The notes under the pieces are model-generated. The model searched no databases and had not been told where the DNA came from. It saw only the letters and a program-made list of their open reading frames with translations. Source: Bacillus sp. es.034 (lineage in GTDB: Bacteria > Bacillota > Bacilli > Bacillales > Bacillaceae_B). From it: a stretch of 64,000 bases of DNA. The stretch spans positions 186,001 through 250,000 of the forward strand of contig NZ_PDIY01000001.1 of NCBI RefSeq assembly GCF_002563655.1, in the 5' to 3' direction. Below are positions 25,827 to 33,207 of the stretch, one piece after another (positions within the stretch are counted from its first letter, which is position 1; each line of letters starts with the position of its first letter). Position numbers and translations under genes: made by a program.

Positions 25827-26216
25827 TCACTCTTCCCCAAAGAATTTCTTCAGGTTCTTCCAATAGTTTTCATGCCATCCGGCTGTTAAGTGCTCTCCTT
25901 GTCCTTCCGGAAATCCAACATGATCGAACACTAATTGAGTGCCACTCCCTTGCTGATTCCATTCAAATTTCACCAATGAATATACACCTTCGTCCCAATT
26001 TCCGGCACGCCAGGCCTGAACCACTCTTACTCCAGGGACAAGTTCAATGTTCCTTCCTGTAATCATTCCTCCGAATAGGGAAAATGATCCTCCATCTTCT
26101 GCTTGAATGTCTGTTGGGGCACCTCCCGTCAGCTCGCTGAATTGTGAGGAATCTGTCAATGCTTTATACATTTGATCTGGTGTTGCCTTGAATGTCAGTT
26201 CTTCATGAATGGTCAT
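25827..26216 (-). CDS. SRPBCC/AHSA1-type START-like protein, second copy
   Basis: A protein of 129 residues: TFKATPDQMYKALTDSSQFSELTGG opens the AHSA1 fold, and GFPEGQGEHLTAGWHENYWKNLKKFF closes it. These proteins have a deep hydrophobic pocket for lipids or other ligands. The start ATG overlaps the stop of the previous SRPBCC gene (TAATG), so translation is coupled; an upstream in-frame start would run through the other gene. Last gene of the arsR operon. Ligand unknown. Confidence 0.85.
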   Translation of the reverse strand: MTIHEELTFKATPDQMYKALTDSSQFSELTGGAPTDIQAEDGGSFSLFGGMITGRNIELVPGVRVVQAWRAGNWDEGVYSLVKFEWNQQGSGTQLVFDHVGFPEGQGEHLTAGWHENYWKNLKKFFGEE

Positions 26217-26674
26217 TATGATTGCTCCTTTTTTTGCTTGTTTTTTGACCAAGGATCTTCTCCGATGGATTCTCCTTGAGACAGGCGTTTCAATCGGTCC
26301 ATGTAATGAGTCCAACCATCATTGTTGGACGATCTTTTTTCTTCAGGTATATCATGATGGATTAATTTAAGCAGTGTCCCGTTATTTTGGGGTATGAGCA
26401 GGAATTCGACGGAACTTGAACCGGGAGGCATGATGTCAGATCCTTCCCACCCCCACGTCATAACAATTTTCTCGTTACGAATAATTTCTTTATACTCTCC
26501 CAAGGCGATGTTACTTCCATCAATATCGATACGGTATTTACCTGAGATTCTTGGTTCGAGTAGAATGTGTCTTCCTATCCACCGAACCATCTTGTCAGGA
26601 TCGATAAAAAAAGAAAATAATGTCTCCTGACTGCATTCAATAAAAATTTCTTTACGTAACGGTTCATTCACCAT
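26216..26674 (-). CDS. SRPBCC/AHSA1-type START-like protein, first copy
   Basis: A protein of 152 residues with the fold start IFIECSQETLFSFFIDPDKMVRWIG and end GWTHYMDRLKRLSQG, followed by a charged tail rich in Lys and Gln. It overlaps the arsR gene by 11 bases and the second SRPBCC gene at its stop. ATG 26674 has AGGAGGAAAGG upstream, within arsR. Tandem SRPBCC genes behind an ArsR repressor are a recurrent set in Firmicutes; the ligand is unknown. Confidence 0.85.
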   Translation of the reverse strand: MVNEPLRKEIFIECSQETLFSFFIDPDKMVRWIGRHILLEPRISGKYRIDIDGSNIALGEYKEIIRNEKIVMTWGWEGSDIMPPGSSSVEFLLIPQNNGTLLKLIHHDIPEEKRSSNNDGWTHYMDRLKRLSQGESIGEDPWSKNKQKKEQS

Positions 26675-26981
26675 TCTTTTTCCTTTCCTCCTCTTCAGCC
26701 GCTTCCTTTAAACGCAGCAGGCTGTCATCCCAAAATTGGTTTATGAATTCCCTTAGTTCACTGAAACCTTCCCTTCTTATTCTGTAAATACGTTTCGTGC
26801 CCTCTTTACGGACATCCACTAATCCTGAATCCACAAGTACTTTTAAGTGTTGGGAAATGGCTGGTGCGGATATGCTGAAATGTGATGCAATCTCTGATGA
26901 TGTCAGTTCTCCTTCCCGTAAAAGCTCTAAAATGGTAAGACGTGTCGGTACCGACAATGAATGTATCGTTTGAATGATCAT
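26664..26981 (-). CDS. ArsR-family transcriptional regulator
   Basis: A protein of 105 residues with a winged helix: LTSSEIASHFSISAPAISQHLKVLVDSGLVDVRKEGTKRIYRI region (about 26-68). The metal-binding CxC motif of ArsR/CadC type is absent, so it probably senses an organic ligand or another signal. The ATG at 26981 has no clear ribosome binding site; the mRNA could be leaderless. It heads a three-gene operon with two SRPBCC proteins and is divergent from a FadR-type gene 129 bp away. Confidence 0.87.
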   Translation of the reverse strand: MIIQTIHSLSVPTRLTILELLREGELTSSEIASHFSISAPAISQHLKVLVDSGLVDVRKEGTKRIYRIRREGFSELREFINQFWDDSLLRLKEAAEEEERKKNGE

Positions 26982-27032
26982 ATCATTACTTTAGCATCTA
27001 CCCACGGTGCGATTTATATTTTTCTGAATATA

Positions 27033-27063
27033 TTGACAAATGCACTTACTGAGATCATATAAT
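27033..27063 (+). promoter_or_regulatory. promoter of the FadR-type regulator operon
   Basis: TTGACA (27033-27038) and TATAAT (27058-27063) are perfect hexamers separated by 19 bases, longer than optimal. Such spacing is often corrected by an activator, or weak basal expression is intended. Confidence 0.6.
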
Positions 27064-27096
27064 GGTAATACCACAAAAAAAATTGGTATTACCATT
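27061..27096 (+). promoter_or_regulatory. paired GntR/FadR-type operators
   Basis: Two copies of the FadR-subfamily box TGGTNNNACCA, TGGTAATACCA at 27063-27073 and TGGTATTACCA at 27084-27094, are 21 bases apart centre to centre. Flanks extend the inverted repeat to 13 bp per arm. They lie between the -10 and the regulator start codon, so autorepression is expected. Confidence 0.75.
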
Positions 27097-27110
27097 CAGG
27101 AGGTACCATA

Positions 27111-27803
27111 ATGAAAGAACGTTCTTCCGATATCATCGCCCGTGACCTTACCCGTTCCATACTGGGCGGCGAACTGAAGATTCAGGAACCCCTACAATCA
27201 GAAAGAGATCTCGCTGTTCATTACAAAGTGGGGCGCCCTACCATTCGGGAAGCCCTGCAGAAATTGGAACGGGACGGCTGGATCCGGAGCCGGAAAGGAA
27301 TGCCCGCAGTCGTGAATGATTACTGGAAGCAGGGGAACTTGATGACGATCGTCACGATCCTTCAGCACGAAGAAGAAATCCCCGATGAATTCATCGTTTA
27401 TATGCTTGAGCTGCGTGTCTCCATTACTCCTGCATATTTCAGGGACGCTATGGAGTACAACAAGCTGAAGGTCATTTCCCTCTTCGCCTCGTTTGAAGAT
27501 ATGAATGACACAGCTGAAACGTATGCTGAATTTGACTGGCATATCCAACATCGGGTGGCCATGCTGTCACCCAATCCGATTTATCTTTTGATTCTGAACA
27601 GTTTTAAGGATGTGTATATCAGGATGGCGGAAAAATATTTCAGCGATTCAACCCATCGTACCGCTTCACGGGATTATTACGATACACTTCTAAAATGGAT
27701 ATTGGATGGGGATTTTCAACAAGCCGAACAAACCGTCCGGGACATGATGGAAACGAGCATACGCCTATGGAAACAAAAAATGGATGGAGGCAAGGAAGGA
27801 TGA
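27111..27803 (+). CDS. GntR/FadR-subfamily transcriptional regulator
   Basis: A protein of 230 residues. N-terminal winged helix (about 5-70) contains LQSERDLAVHYKVGRPTIREALQKLERDGWI, and the C-terminal FCD-like all-helical domain (about 85-220) binds an effector, with possible metal or acyl ligands. FadR proteins of this type sense acyl-CoA or organic acids. The start is ATG 27111 after CAGGAGG. Its stop overlaps the start of a membrane hydroxylase gene (ATGA), suggesting that lipid modification is the regulated process. Confidence 0.88.
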   Translation: MKERSSDIIARDLTRSILGGELKIQEPLQSERDLAVHYKVGRPTIREALQKLERDGWIRSRKGMPAVVNDYWKQGNLMTIVTILQHEEEIPDEFIVYMLELRVSITPAYFRDAMEYNKLKVISLFASFEDMNDTAETYAEFDWHIQHRVAMLSPNPIYLLILNSFKDVYIRMAEKYFSDSTHRTASRDYYDTLLKWILDGDFQQAEQTVRDMMETSIRLWKQKMDGGKEG

Positions 27804-28417
27804 AAAAGAATCGATTGTATCGGGATTTCTTTTTACACTTTGATATTTTAGTCATGGTGGGCATATTTCTCTTGGTACTCGGATTTTTGTTCACGATGGA
27901 GCTTTCCCTATTCAGCTTGTTATTTTTTGCCGTCGGGATTGTCACTTACATGTTCAGCGAATACCTCACCCACCGCTTCCTCTTTCACATCAAGTCACCG
28001 AAGAACCCTTTTTTACTGAATTTAATCAAGCGCCTGCACTATGATCACCATAAGAAGCCGAATGACTTGAAGCTCCTCTTTCTACCGGTCTGGTACAGCG
28101 CCCCCAACCTCTTTGTCCTGTGTCTGTTGTTTTATTTCCTGACCGGATCAATGTCATTCACCCTTGCCTTCACCACCGGGATCCTCTTCATGTTCTTTGT
28201 ATACGAATGGAAGCACTACGTCGCTCACCGTCCCATGAAGCCAAAGACGCGGTTCGGCCGCTGGCTCAAAAAGACGCATATCCTCCACCATTATAAGAAT
28301 GAGAACTATTGGTACGGGGTCTCTACCCCATTTGTCGATGTGTTGTTTGGAACCTACAAAGAAGGAAACGACGTGGAGATGAGTGAGACGGCAAAGGATT
28401 TGGAAAAGAGGGCATGA
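27800..28417 (+). CDS. membrane fatty acid hydroxylase/sterol desaturase family protein
   Basis: A protein of 205 residues with four helices and the histidine clusters of the di-iron family: HRFLFH, HYDHH, HYVAH and HILHHY. It should use oxygen to hydroxylate or desaturate a lipid chain or carotenoid-like substrate at the membrane. ATG 27800 overlaps the regulator's stop codon. A bidirectional terminator follows. The regulator's FadR-type operators suggest that lipid status controls expression. Exact substrate unknown. Confidence 0.85.
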   Translation: MKKNRLYRDFFLHFDILVMVGIFLLVLGFLFTMELSLFSLLFFAVGIVTYMFSEYLTHRFLFHIKSPKNPFLLNLIKRLHYDHHKKPNDLKLLFLPVWYSAPNLFVLCLLFYFLTGSMSFTLAFTTGILFMFFVYEWKHYVAHRPMKPKTRFGRWLKKTHILHHYKNENYWYGVSTPFVDVLFGTYKEGNDVEMSETAKDLEKRA

Positions 28418-28456
28418 AAAAAGTCCAGTCGGGTTGATCCGATTGGACTTTTTTTC
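28418..28456. terminator. terminator between convergent operons
   Basis: AAGTCCAGTCGG pairs with CCGATTGGACTT (one G-T pair), followed by TTTTTTT on plus and TTTTTT on minus; it serves the hydroxylase and the ABC-2 permease operons. Confidence 0.85.
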
Positions 28457-29547
28457 TATTCCCACTTAAACACATAACTAGCCAGAGCAAACCCGCCAAC
28501 GAGCCACGCTCCAAGGATCAAGGTCTCCGTCCCAAGCTCCAGAAATGGTGTCCCGAGATTCATCGTCTCCCGCAGTGCGGAACTGAGGTGAGCGATCGGC
28601 AGCACCTTCACGATAGGCTGGATGATGTCCGGCATATTGTTGATCGGGAAGAACACACCGCCTAGAAACAGCATCGGAAACGTCACGAAGCCCGCGATTG
28701 GTCCCGCACTTTCCGGATTCTTCGCCATACCCGCAATGATGAAGCCGAGGGACATGAACGCCAGGGTCCCAAGGATGATGAAGAAAATCATCGCAAGCCA
28801 CGAGCCTGCCACGTTAATGTCAAAAATGAGATCGGCAATCAGTACGACAAGGAGTGCCTGGGTCCCGTTCAGCATGAGACGTGCCGTGATCTGTGCGGCA
28901 ATGAAGGTGGACGCCTTCAGCCTCGTCCCCTGCATGCGTCGGAGGATGCCCCGTTCGCGCCAGGCAGAGATTTGTCCCGCCACCCCGTTCATATTGTTGC
29001 TCATGATCATCATGGCAACAATGCCTGGTACGAGGAAATCGACATAGCGTATGTTCAGTGCTTCGATCCCGACTTTTTCGACCGTCACGACAGGCTTGTA
29101 GTCGACAAGGTCCTTGCTGTATTGATCAATGATTCCGTTCACTACCGTTAGTCCAAGTTCAGCGGTTGTCAGGTTCTTCTCGTTATAGTAAACGGGAATT
29201 GAGAACGCTTCGTCACTGTCCTTCACGTTTTCCCCGTATCCTTTCGGGATTTCGATGAGAAGCTGGATATCACCGTTTTTCACGGCTTTTTTTCCCGCTT
29301 TGACGTTATCGAATGTAGCTGTTTCAATTCCCTCATTTTTATTGAATAAGTTCTTTAAATCCTTTGATGCATCGGTTTGATCACTGTCGATCATCCCCAC
29401 CGTCAGGGAAACCGAGTTCCCTCCGCCTGCGAATGAACCGAGGGCCACCATCAGGATGACCGGGAAGAGAAGGGTGAAGAATAATACTTGTTTGTTTCGG
29501 GCAAAAATCCGTAATTGTGCCAGAGTCAGCTGCCAATATGCTCTCAT
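28456..29547 (-). CDS. ABC-2 type export permease
   Basis: A protein of 363 residues. One helix (about 20-40), an extracellular domain (about 45-170), then five helices with GTLAFMSLGFIIAGMAKN and FPMLFLGGVFFPINNMP, the ABC-2 membrane signature. It forms the channel of a drug, lipid or polysaccharide exporter with the ATPase encoded immediately upstream; the two frames overlap by 4 bases (ATGA). Substrate unknown. Confidence 0.9.
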   Translation of the reverse strand: MRAYWQLTLAQLRIFARNKQVLFFTLLFPVILMVALGSFAGGGNSVSLTVGMIDSDQTDASKDLKNLFNKNEGIETATFDNVKAGKKAVKNGDIQLLIEIPKGYGENVKDSDEAFSIPVYYNEKNLTTAELGLTVVNGIIDQYSKDLVDYKPVVTVEKVGIEALNIRYVDFLVPGIVAMMIMSNNMNGVAGQISAWRERGILRRMQGTRLKASTFIAAQITARLMLNGTQALLVVLIADLIFDINVAGSWLAMIFFIILGTLAFMSLGFIIAGMAKNPESAGPIAGFVTFPMLFLGGVFFPINNMPDIIQPIVKVLPIAHLSSALRETMNLGTPFLELGTETLILGAWLVGGFALASYVFKWE

Positions 29548-30470
29548 GATTCCCGCAGCCTCCTTCCTGTCATATGAATGAAGACATCCTCGAGTGTCGC
29601 CTGACGCGTCTGGAGGTCCTCGATTTTCAAATCATGCTCGGTCGATAAGGTAATCAGGGACGTCAACGCCCTTTGCAGTTCATCGGTGTAAAGCTGGACC
29701 AATGAATCCTTGATGGCGACTTCTTCCACTCCATCCATCTGCATGAACCAAACTTGCTCAGGAGGATTGTCCAGATGGAATTCAATCGTGCTTGTCGACT
29801 GTAACGTTTTTACGAGATTTCCGGGTGTATCAAGGGCGATCAGCTCCCCCTGGTCCATGATGCCGATCCGGTCGCAAAGCACATGGGCTTCATCCATATA
29901 GTGAGTCGACAGGATGACCGTCTTCCCCCGCTCCTTAAGTCGCAGGACAATATCCCACAGCGTCCTTCTTGCCTGGGGATCCAGTCCCGTCGTCGGTTCA
30001 TCGAGGAACACAATATTCGGATCATGAATCAGTGCCAGGGCAATCGCCAGACGCTGCTTCTGCCCGCCTGACAGTCCCTTGATCCGGTCCTTGCGCTTCT
30101 CCGTCAGCAGCATATCCTCAATCAATTGATCGATGTCCACATTCTTCGGATAAAAGCTCGCATACAGATGAAGGATTTCCTCCACCTTGAGCAATTCAAA
30201 CAGCGAGGTCGACTGAAGCTGAACCCCGATTACTTCCTTCACTTTATTCACATCTTTCTTCACGTCAAATCCGGCTAAGCTAGCCGTCCCCGCGTCCGGT
30301 TTCCGGAGTCCCACGAGCATCTCGATCGTCGTCGTCTTCCCGGCCCCGTTCGGCCCGAGCAATCCGAAGATTTCTCCCTTCTCCACCTGAAAGCGGACTC
30401 CCTTCACCGCCGTAAAGGAACCATATCTTTTCACTAAATCTTTTACATCCACCATGATTTCGTTCGGCAT
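29544..30470 (-). CDS. ABC exporter ATP-binding protein (DrrA/CcmA type)
   Basis: A protein of 308 residues with Walker A GPNGAGKTT (about 39-47), signature LSGGQKQRL (about 131-139), Walker B IVFLDEPTTGLD (about 150-161) and switch STHYMDEA. A C-terminal extension (220-308) is typical of DrrA-like exporters. The start is ATG 30470 after AAGGAGG. Together with the ABC-2 permease it makes a two-gene export operon. The gene upstream, DUF6526, has its own terminator. Confidence 0.92.
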   Translation of the reverse strand: MPNEIMVDVKDLVKRYGSFTAVKGVRFQVEKGEIFGLLGPNGAGKTTTIEMLVGLRKPDAGTASLAGFDVKKDVNKVKEVIGVQLQSTSLFELLKVEEILHLYASFYPKNVDIDQLIEDMLLTEKRKDRIKGLSGGQKQRLAIALALIHDPNIVFLDEPTTGLDPQARRTLWDIVLRLKERGKTVILSTHYMDEAHVLCDRIGIMDQGELIALDTPGNLVKTLQSTSTIEFHLDNPPEQVWFMQMDGVEEVAIKDSLVQLYTDELQRALTSLITLSTEHDLKIEDLQTRQATLEDVFIHMTGRRLRES

Positions 30471-30485
30471 AACGAGCCTCCTTCT

Positions 30486-30516
30486 AAAAAAACGTAACCG
30501 CCCACGAATGAGCGGT
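30486..30516 (-). terminator. intrinsic terminator of the DUF6526 gene
   Basis: Minus-strand ACCGC and GCGGT arms are followed by TACGTTTTTTT. Confidence 0.6.
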
Positions 30517-30530
30517 CCAATCCCTGTTGT

Positions 30531-30959
30531 TTATACACGATGATGATCTGCACGCCAATTCTGCACAGCTTTCTTAATGTCATTGGGTGTTAAGTTTTCA
30601 GCCAGTGTCCGTTCGACCAATCCCGGGAATTCTTCATCCGGAGCAAACCTGAGTGCGATGATCTGCTTCAGGGATAGTCGGCCATCAAGGTCATTACCTG
30701 TGAGACGGTAGTAACGGAACTGTTCTTCCGTACGGATGACCCGGTCCTGAACTTGAAGGGCATACGTCCGGAGTCTCACCCCAACCAGGATCAACGTGAT
30801 CACGACTAGAAGGATGATGAAGCTAAGCAGCGTTTCATCCCCGACATTCTTTACGAAAAACGTAACCGTCAAAATAAGGGTAACAAGGGCTGACAGTCCG
30901 ATCCCTACATGAAACACCGGATCGACCTTGCTGTGATTTTCATAGTTTTGCTGTTTCAT
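30531..30959 (-). CDS. DUF6526 family membrane protein
   Basis: A protein of 142 residues with two adjacent membrane helices (about 20-37 and 43-62) and the conserved tail RLRTYALQVQDRVIRTEEQFR, then LRFAPDEEFPGLV and NWRADHHRV, the DUF6526 signature. Function unknown. ATG 30959 has CAGGAGG upstream. An inverted repeat GGACGGT/ACCGTCC (31000-31020) precedes its promoter region. Confidence 0.8.
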   Translation of the reverse strand: MKQQNYENHSKVDPVFHVGIGLSALVTLILTVTFFVKNVGDETLLSFIILLVVITLILVGVRLRTYALQVQDRVIRTEEQFRYYRLTGNDLDGRLSLKQIIALRFAPDEEFPGLVERTLAENLTPNDIKKAVQNWRADHHRV

Positions 30960-31189
30960 ATGTACCTCCTGAGGGTTATAGATTCATTATATACCAGATG
31001 GACGGTGGATAGGACCGTCCTGTAAAAAATCATATTCGGCAATATCTTTAGGTATGCGGAGGACAAAGGGAATGCCTTACCCAAAATGACTATCTATATT
31101 TTTCCATATCATATGTGGTACGATAGTAATAGATATGACAATAGTTGGAAGTTCACCTGCTTTTCCTATTTAAAAAGGAGGTTGTGCTG

Positions 31190-31381
31190 ATGGTTTGTTT
31201 ATTCGTTTTGATCCCCATTTCGTTCATGGTCGGAGTTGTCATCGTGGGTAGCATTAAGGAGAGATACTTTTCACAAGGGTATCTTAAAGGAGAAAGCTAC
31301 AATACTCATAAAACAGAAGGATTCAACAGCTCTTGCCGCGGGCAGTCCAATTCTTACAAATGGTATACAGGGGGTAACTGA
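31190..31381 (+). CDS. small membrane protein of 63 residues
   Basis: ATG 31190 is preceded by AAAGGAGG with an ideal gap. One hydrophobic helix (residues 2-20) is followed by a polar, Ser/Asn/Gly-rich region (SSCRGQSNSYKWYTGGN). No family recognised. An extended -10 (TGGTACGAT, 31116-31124) lies 66 bases upstream and a terminator follows. A second frame continues open to 31460 (GLEFPNIKGKINLES), which could mean that a frameshift has shortened the gene; see findings. Confidence 0.6.
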   Translation: MVCLFVLIPISFMVGVVIVGSIKERYFSQGYLKGESYNTHKTEGFNSSCRGQSNSYKWYTGGN

Positions 31382-31459
31382 AAACGACACGTATCTTTTT
31401 AATGGCCTGGAATTCCCCAATATAAAGGGAAAGATAAACTTAGAATCTATAACAAGCTA

Positions 31460-31488
31460 AAAGGTTACTCTCAGGGCGAGTAACCTTT
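31460..31488 (+). terminator. intrinsic terminator after the small membrane gene
   Basis: AAAGGTTACTC and GAGTAACCTTT arms (11 bp) around a 7-nt loop, followed by CTTATC on plus. Could also end the convergent lipoprotein gene. Confidence 0.7.
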
Positions 31489-31516
31489 CTTATCTAAAGG
31501 ATATGGATGCTTACGT

Positions 31517-31960
31517 TCAGTCTTTCATCGAAGCCCTGGCTTTATTTACTTTATATTCCGAGACCTGCACGATCCCGATGGATTCATCCTCACCGTCACA
31601 CCCCTGTAAAGAGATGAACCCGCTCCTCTCTTCGATTCCCTCGCAAACCGCACTTCTCTTTTCTTCCCCGGTCCCAGTCTTTACTACATAGTTGACTTTA
31701 TTTCCATCGAACGAGATTTCATTCACACTTACCTGGTTGTTAAAAAAGTTCGATACTTTTACTTCAGACTCTTTCTTCTCCTGTACACCGTCTACAAAAC
31801 TCAGTAGTTTGTCCAGATTGGTTACTTCCCCTTCTTCATCCACGAGCGTGTCACCATTGTCAGTCGCTTCCTTCACGGTGTAGGCATCAGCCTGTTCTGA
31901 ATTCGAGCACCCAGCAAAGAGTAATGAACCCGTTAGGAACATAAAAGCCATTTTTCGCAC
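31517..31960 (-). CDS. DUF4362 lipoprotein
   Basis: A lipoprotein of about 147 residues. Signal peptide VRKMAFMFLTGSLLFAGC with lipidated cysteine at residue 18. The mature domain has DEEGEVTNLDKLLSFVDGVQ, FDGNKVNYVV, AVCEGIEE and ISLQGCDG, the DUF4362 pattern with two conserved cysteines. Function unknown. The GTG start at 31960 is chosen because GATGGGG lies five bases upstream and gives a positively charged n-region; an ATG at 31951 is the alternative. Confidence 0.75.
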   Translation of the reverse strand: MRKMAFMFLTGSLLFAGCSNSEQADAYTVKEATDNGDTLVDEEGEVTNLDKLLSFVDGVQEKKESEVKVSNFFNNQVSVNEISFDGNKVNYVVKTGTGEEKRSAVCEGIEERSGFISLQGCDGEDESIGIVQVSEYKVNKARASMKD

Positions 31961-32093
31961 GATTTCCCCATCTCCCATCCCATTCATTTATGTTGAGTAT
32001 AACTTAATTGGAAAAATTATGAAAGTGCTGATTTCGCAGGGTTCTTTCCCATTTTCTTGATGAGAGATACGATTTTTCCTCGGTTTCCTTTTA

Positions 32094-32129
32094 GAAAAAA
32101 TAAAAGCACCCAATAGTTCGGGTGCTTTT
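32094..32129 (-). terminator. intrinsic terminator of the sugar-sensing operon
   Basis: AAAAGCACCC and GGGTGCTTTT (10 bp) around an 8-nt loop, followed on the minus strand by TTTTATTTTTTC. It ends the operon that includes the frameshifted xylF-like gene. Confidence 0.88.
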
Positions 32130-32140
32130 CTCGCACAGGA

Positions 32141-33192
32141 TTACTTATACACGTCCTCCCTCGAATGAAAACCATCCGCAATAATGGTGCGATCAAGGTT
32201 GTCCCGGTTTACGGCAATGGGTTCAAGGAGGACGGATGGGACTTCGATTTTACCATTGTTGATTTTTTTATCGGTGTCGATGTATTCGTCTTTGGCGAGT
32301 GCGATGGCAAGGGATGCCGCTTCACGGGCAAGGGTATTGATCGGTTTATAAACGGTCATCGTTTGGGTACCGCGAACGATTCTTTGAGCAGCGGCAAGCT
32401 CTGCGTCCTGTCCGGCGATGGGGACTTTCCCTTCGAGGCCTGCTTCTTCCAGTGCCTTCAATGCCATTCCGGCGGTTGCATCATTGGCCGCAATGACCGC
32501 GTCTATTTCATTGTGATTGGCTGTCAGTGCCTCTTTCATATTGGAATAGGCGTTCCCGGGCAGCCAGTTATCTGTCCATTGATCATAGACGATCTGGATA
32601 TCCCCTTGGTCAATTAAAGAATCCAATACGCTGAAGACCCCTTTTTTCATCAGGTGGGCATTGTAGTCTGTATCGGCCCCTCCAATGTACACATACTTCC
32701 CCTTAGGGACACGTTCTGTAAGGGCCTTTGCCTGGAGCTCCCCTACCCGTTCGTTATCAAATGAGACATACAGATCGATGTCGGCATTTTTCACAAGCCG
32801 GTCATACGAAACCACCTTGATGCCGGCGCGATGGGCTTTCTGCACGATGGCCGCCGCGGCTTCCGCTTATAAGGGACGATGACCAGCACATCGATTCCCT
32901 GACTGATCAACGTTTCTGCCTGAAGGACTTGAAGGGCATCGTTCCCTCTTGCCTCCATGATCTCCACTTCCGCCCCCAGGTCTTCGACGGCCTGTTTGAA
33001 TAAATCACGGTCCCTCACCCAGCGTTCCTCCTCGAGTGTATCCATGGAGAATCCGATCTTCACGACGTCGGGAGGGATTTTCTCTTCTTTCTTATGCACC
33101 TGTTCGACAGGATCCCTCTGCACGCATGCAGTCAGTATCAGCACGATGATTATGATCCAGCCTATGTTTATCCGTTTCTTCCAATGGACCAT
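32141..33192 (-). pseudogene. XylF-like sugar-binding lipoprotein gene broken by a frameshift
   Basis: Two overlapping frames (32791-33192 and 32141-32845) together cover one D-xylose-binding-type lipoprotein of about 350 residues. The first part has signal peptide and lipobox LTAC, then VVKIGFSMDTLEEERW and ISQGIDVLVIVPY. The second continues with QKAHRAGIKVVSYDRL and ends SREDVYK. The join is near 32866-32869: reading VPY then AEAAAAIVQK requires one extra base, so one base has been lost. The site is not a homopolymer, which argues against a simple sequencing error and against slippage. Located after the YesN-type regulator gene; the intact binding protein of the importer is ChvE-like and lies at 40088-41203. 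Confidence 0.8.
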
Positions 33193-33207
33193 GGCGTTTC
33201 TTCCCCT

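Noticed and set aside
31000-31020. GGACGGT-N7-ACCGTCC hairpin as a member of the dispersed repeat
   Set aside because: Shares only GGACGG with the core and lacks the flanking GAGG and CTTC; likely independent.
31236-31460. Independent gene in the second frame after the 63-residue protein
   Set aside because: No ribosome binding site at its first start codons and mostly overlaps the better frame; kept only as a possible remnant.
32141-33192. Programmed frameshift in the XylF-like gene
   Set aside because: No slippery heptamer, stop-codon context or stimulating hairpin was seen at 32860-32875; a plain base loss is simpler.
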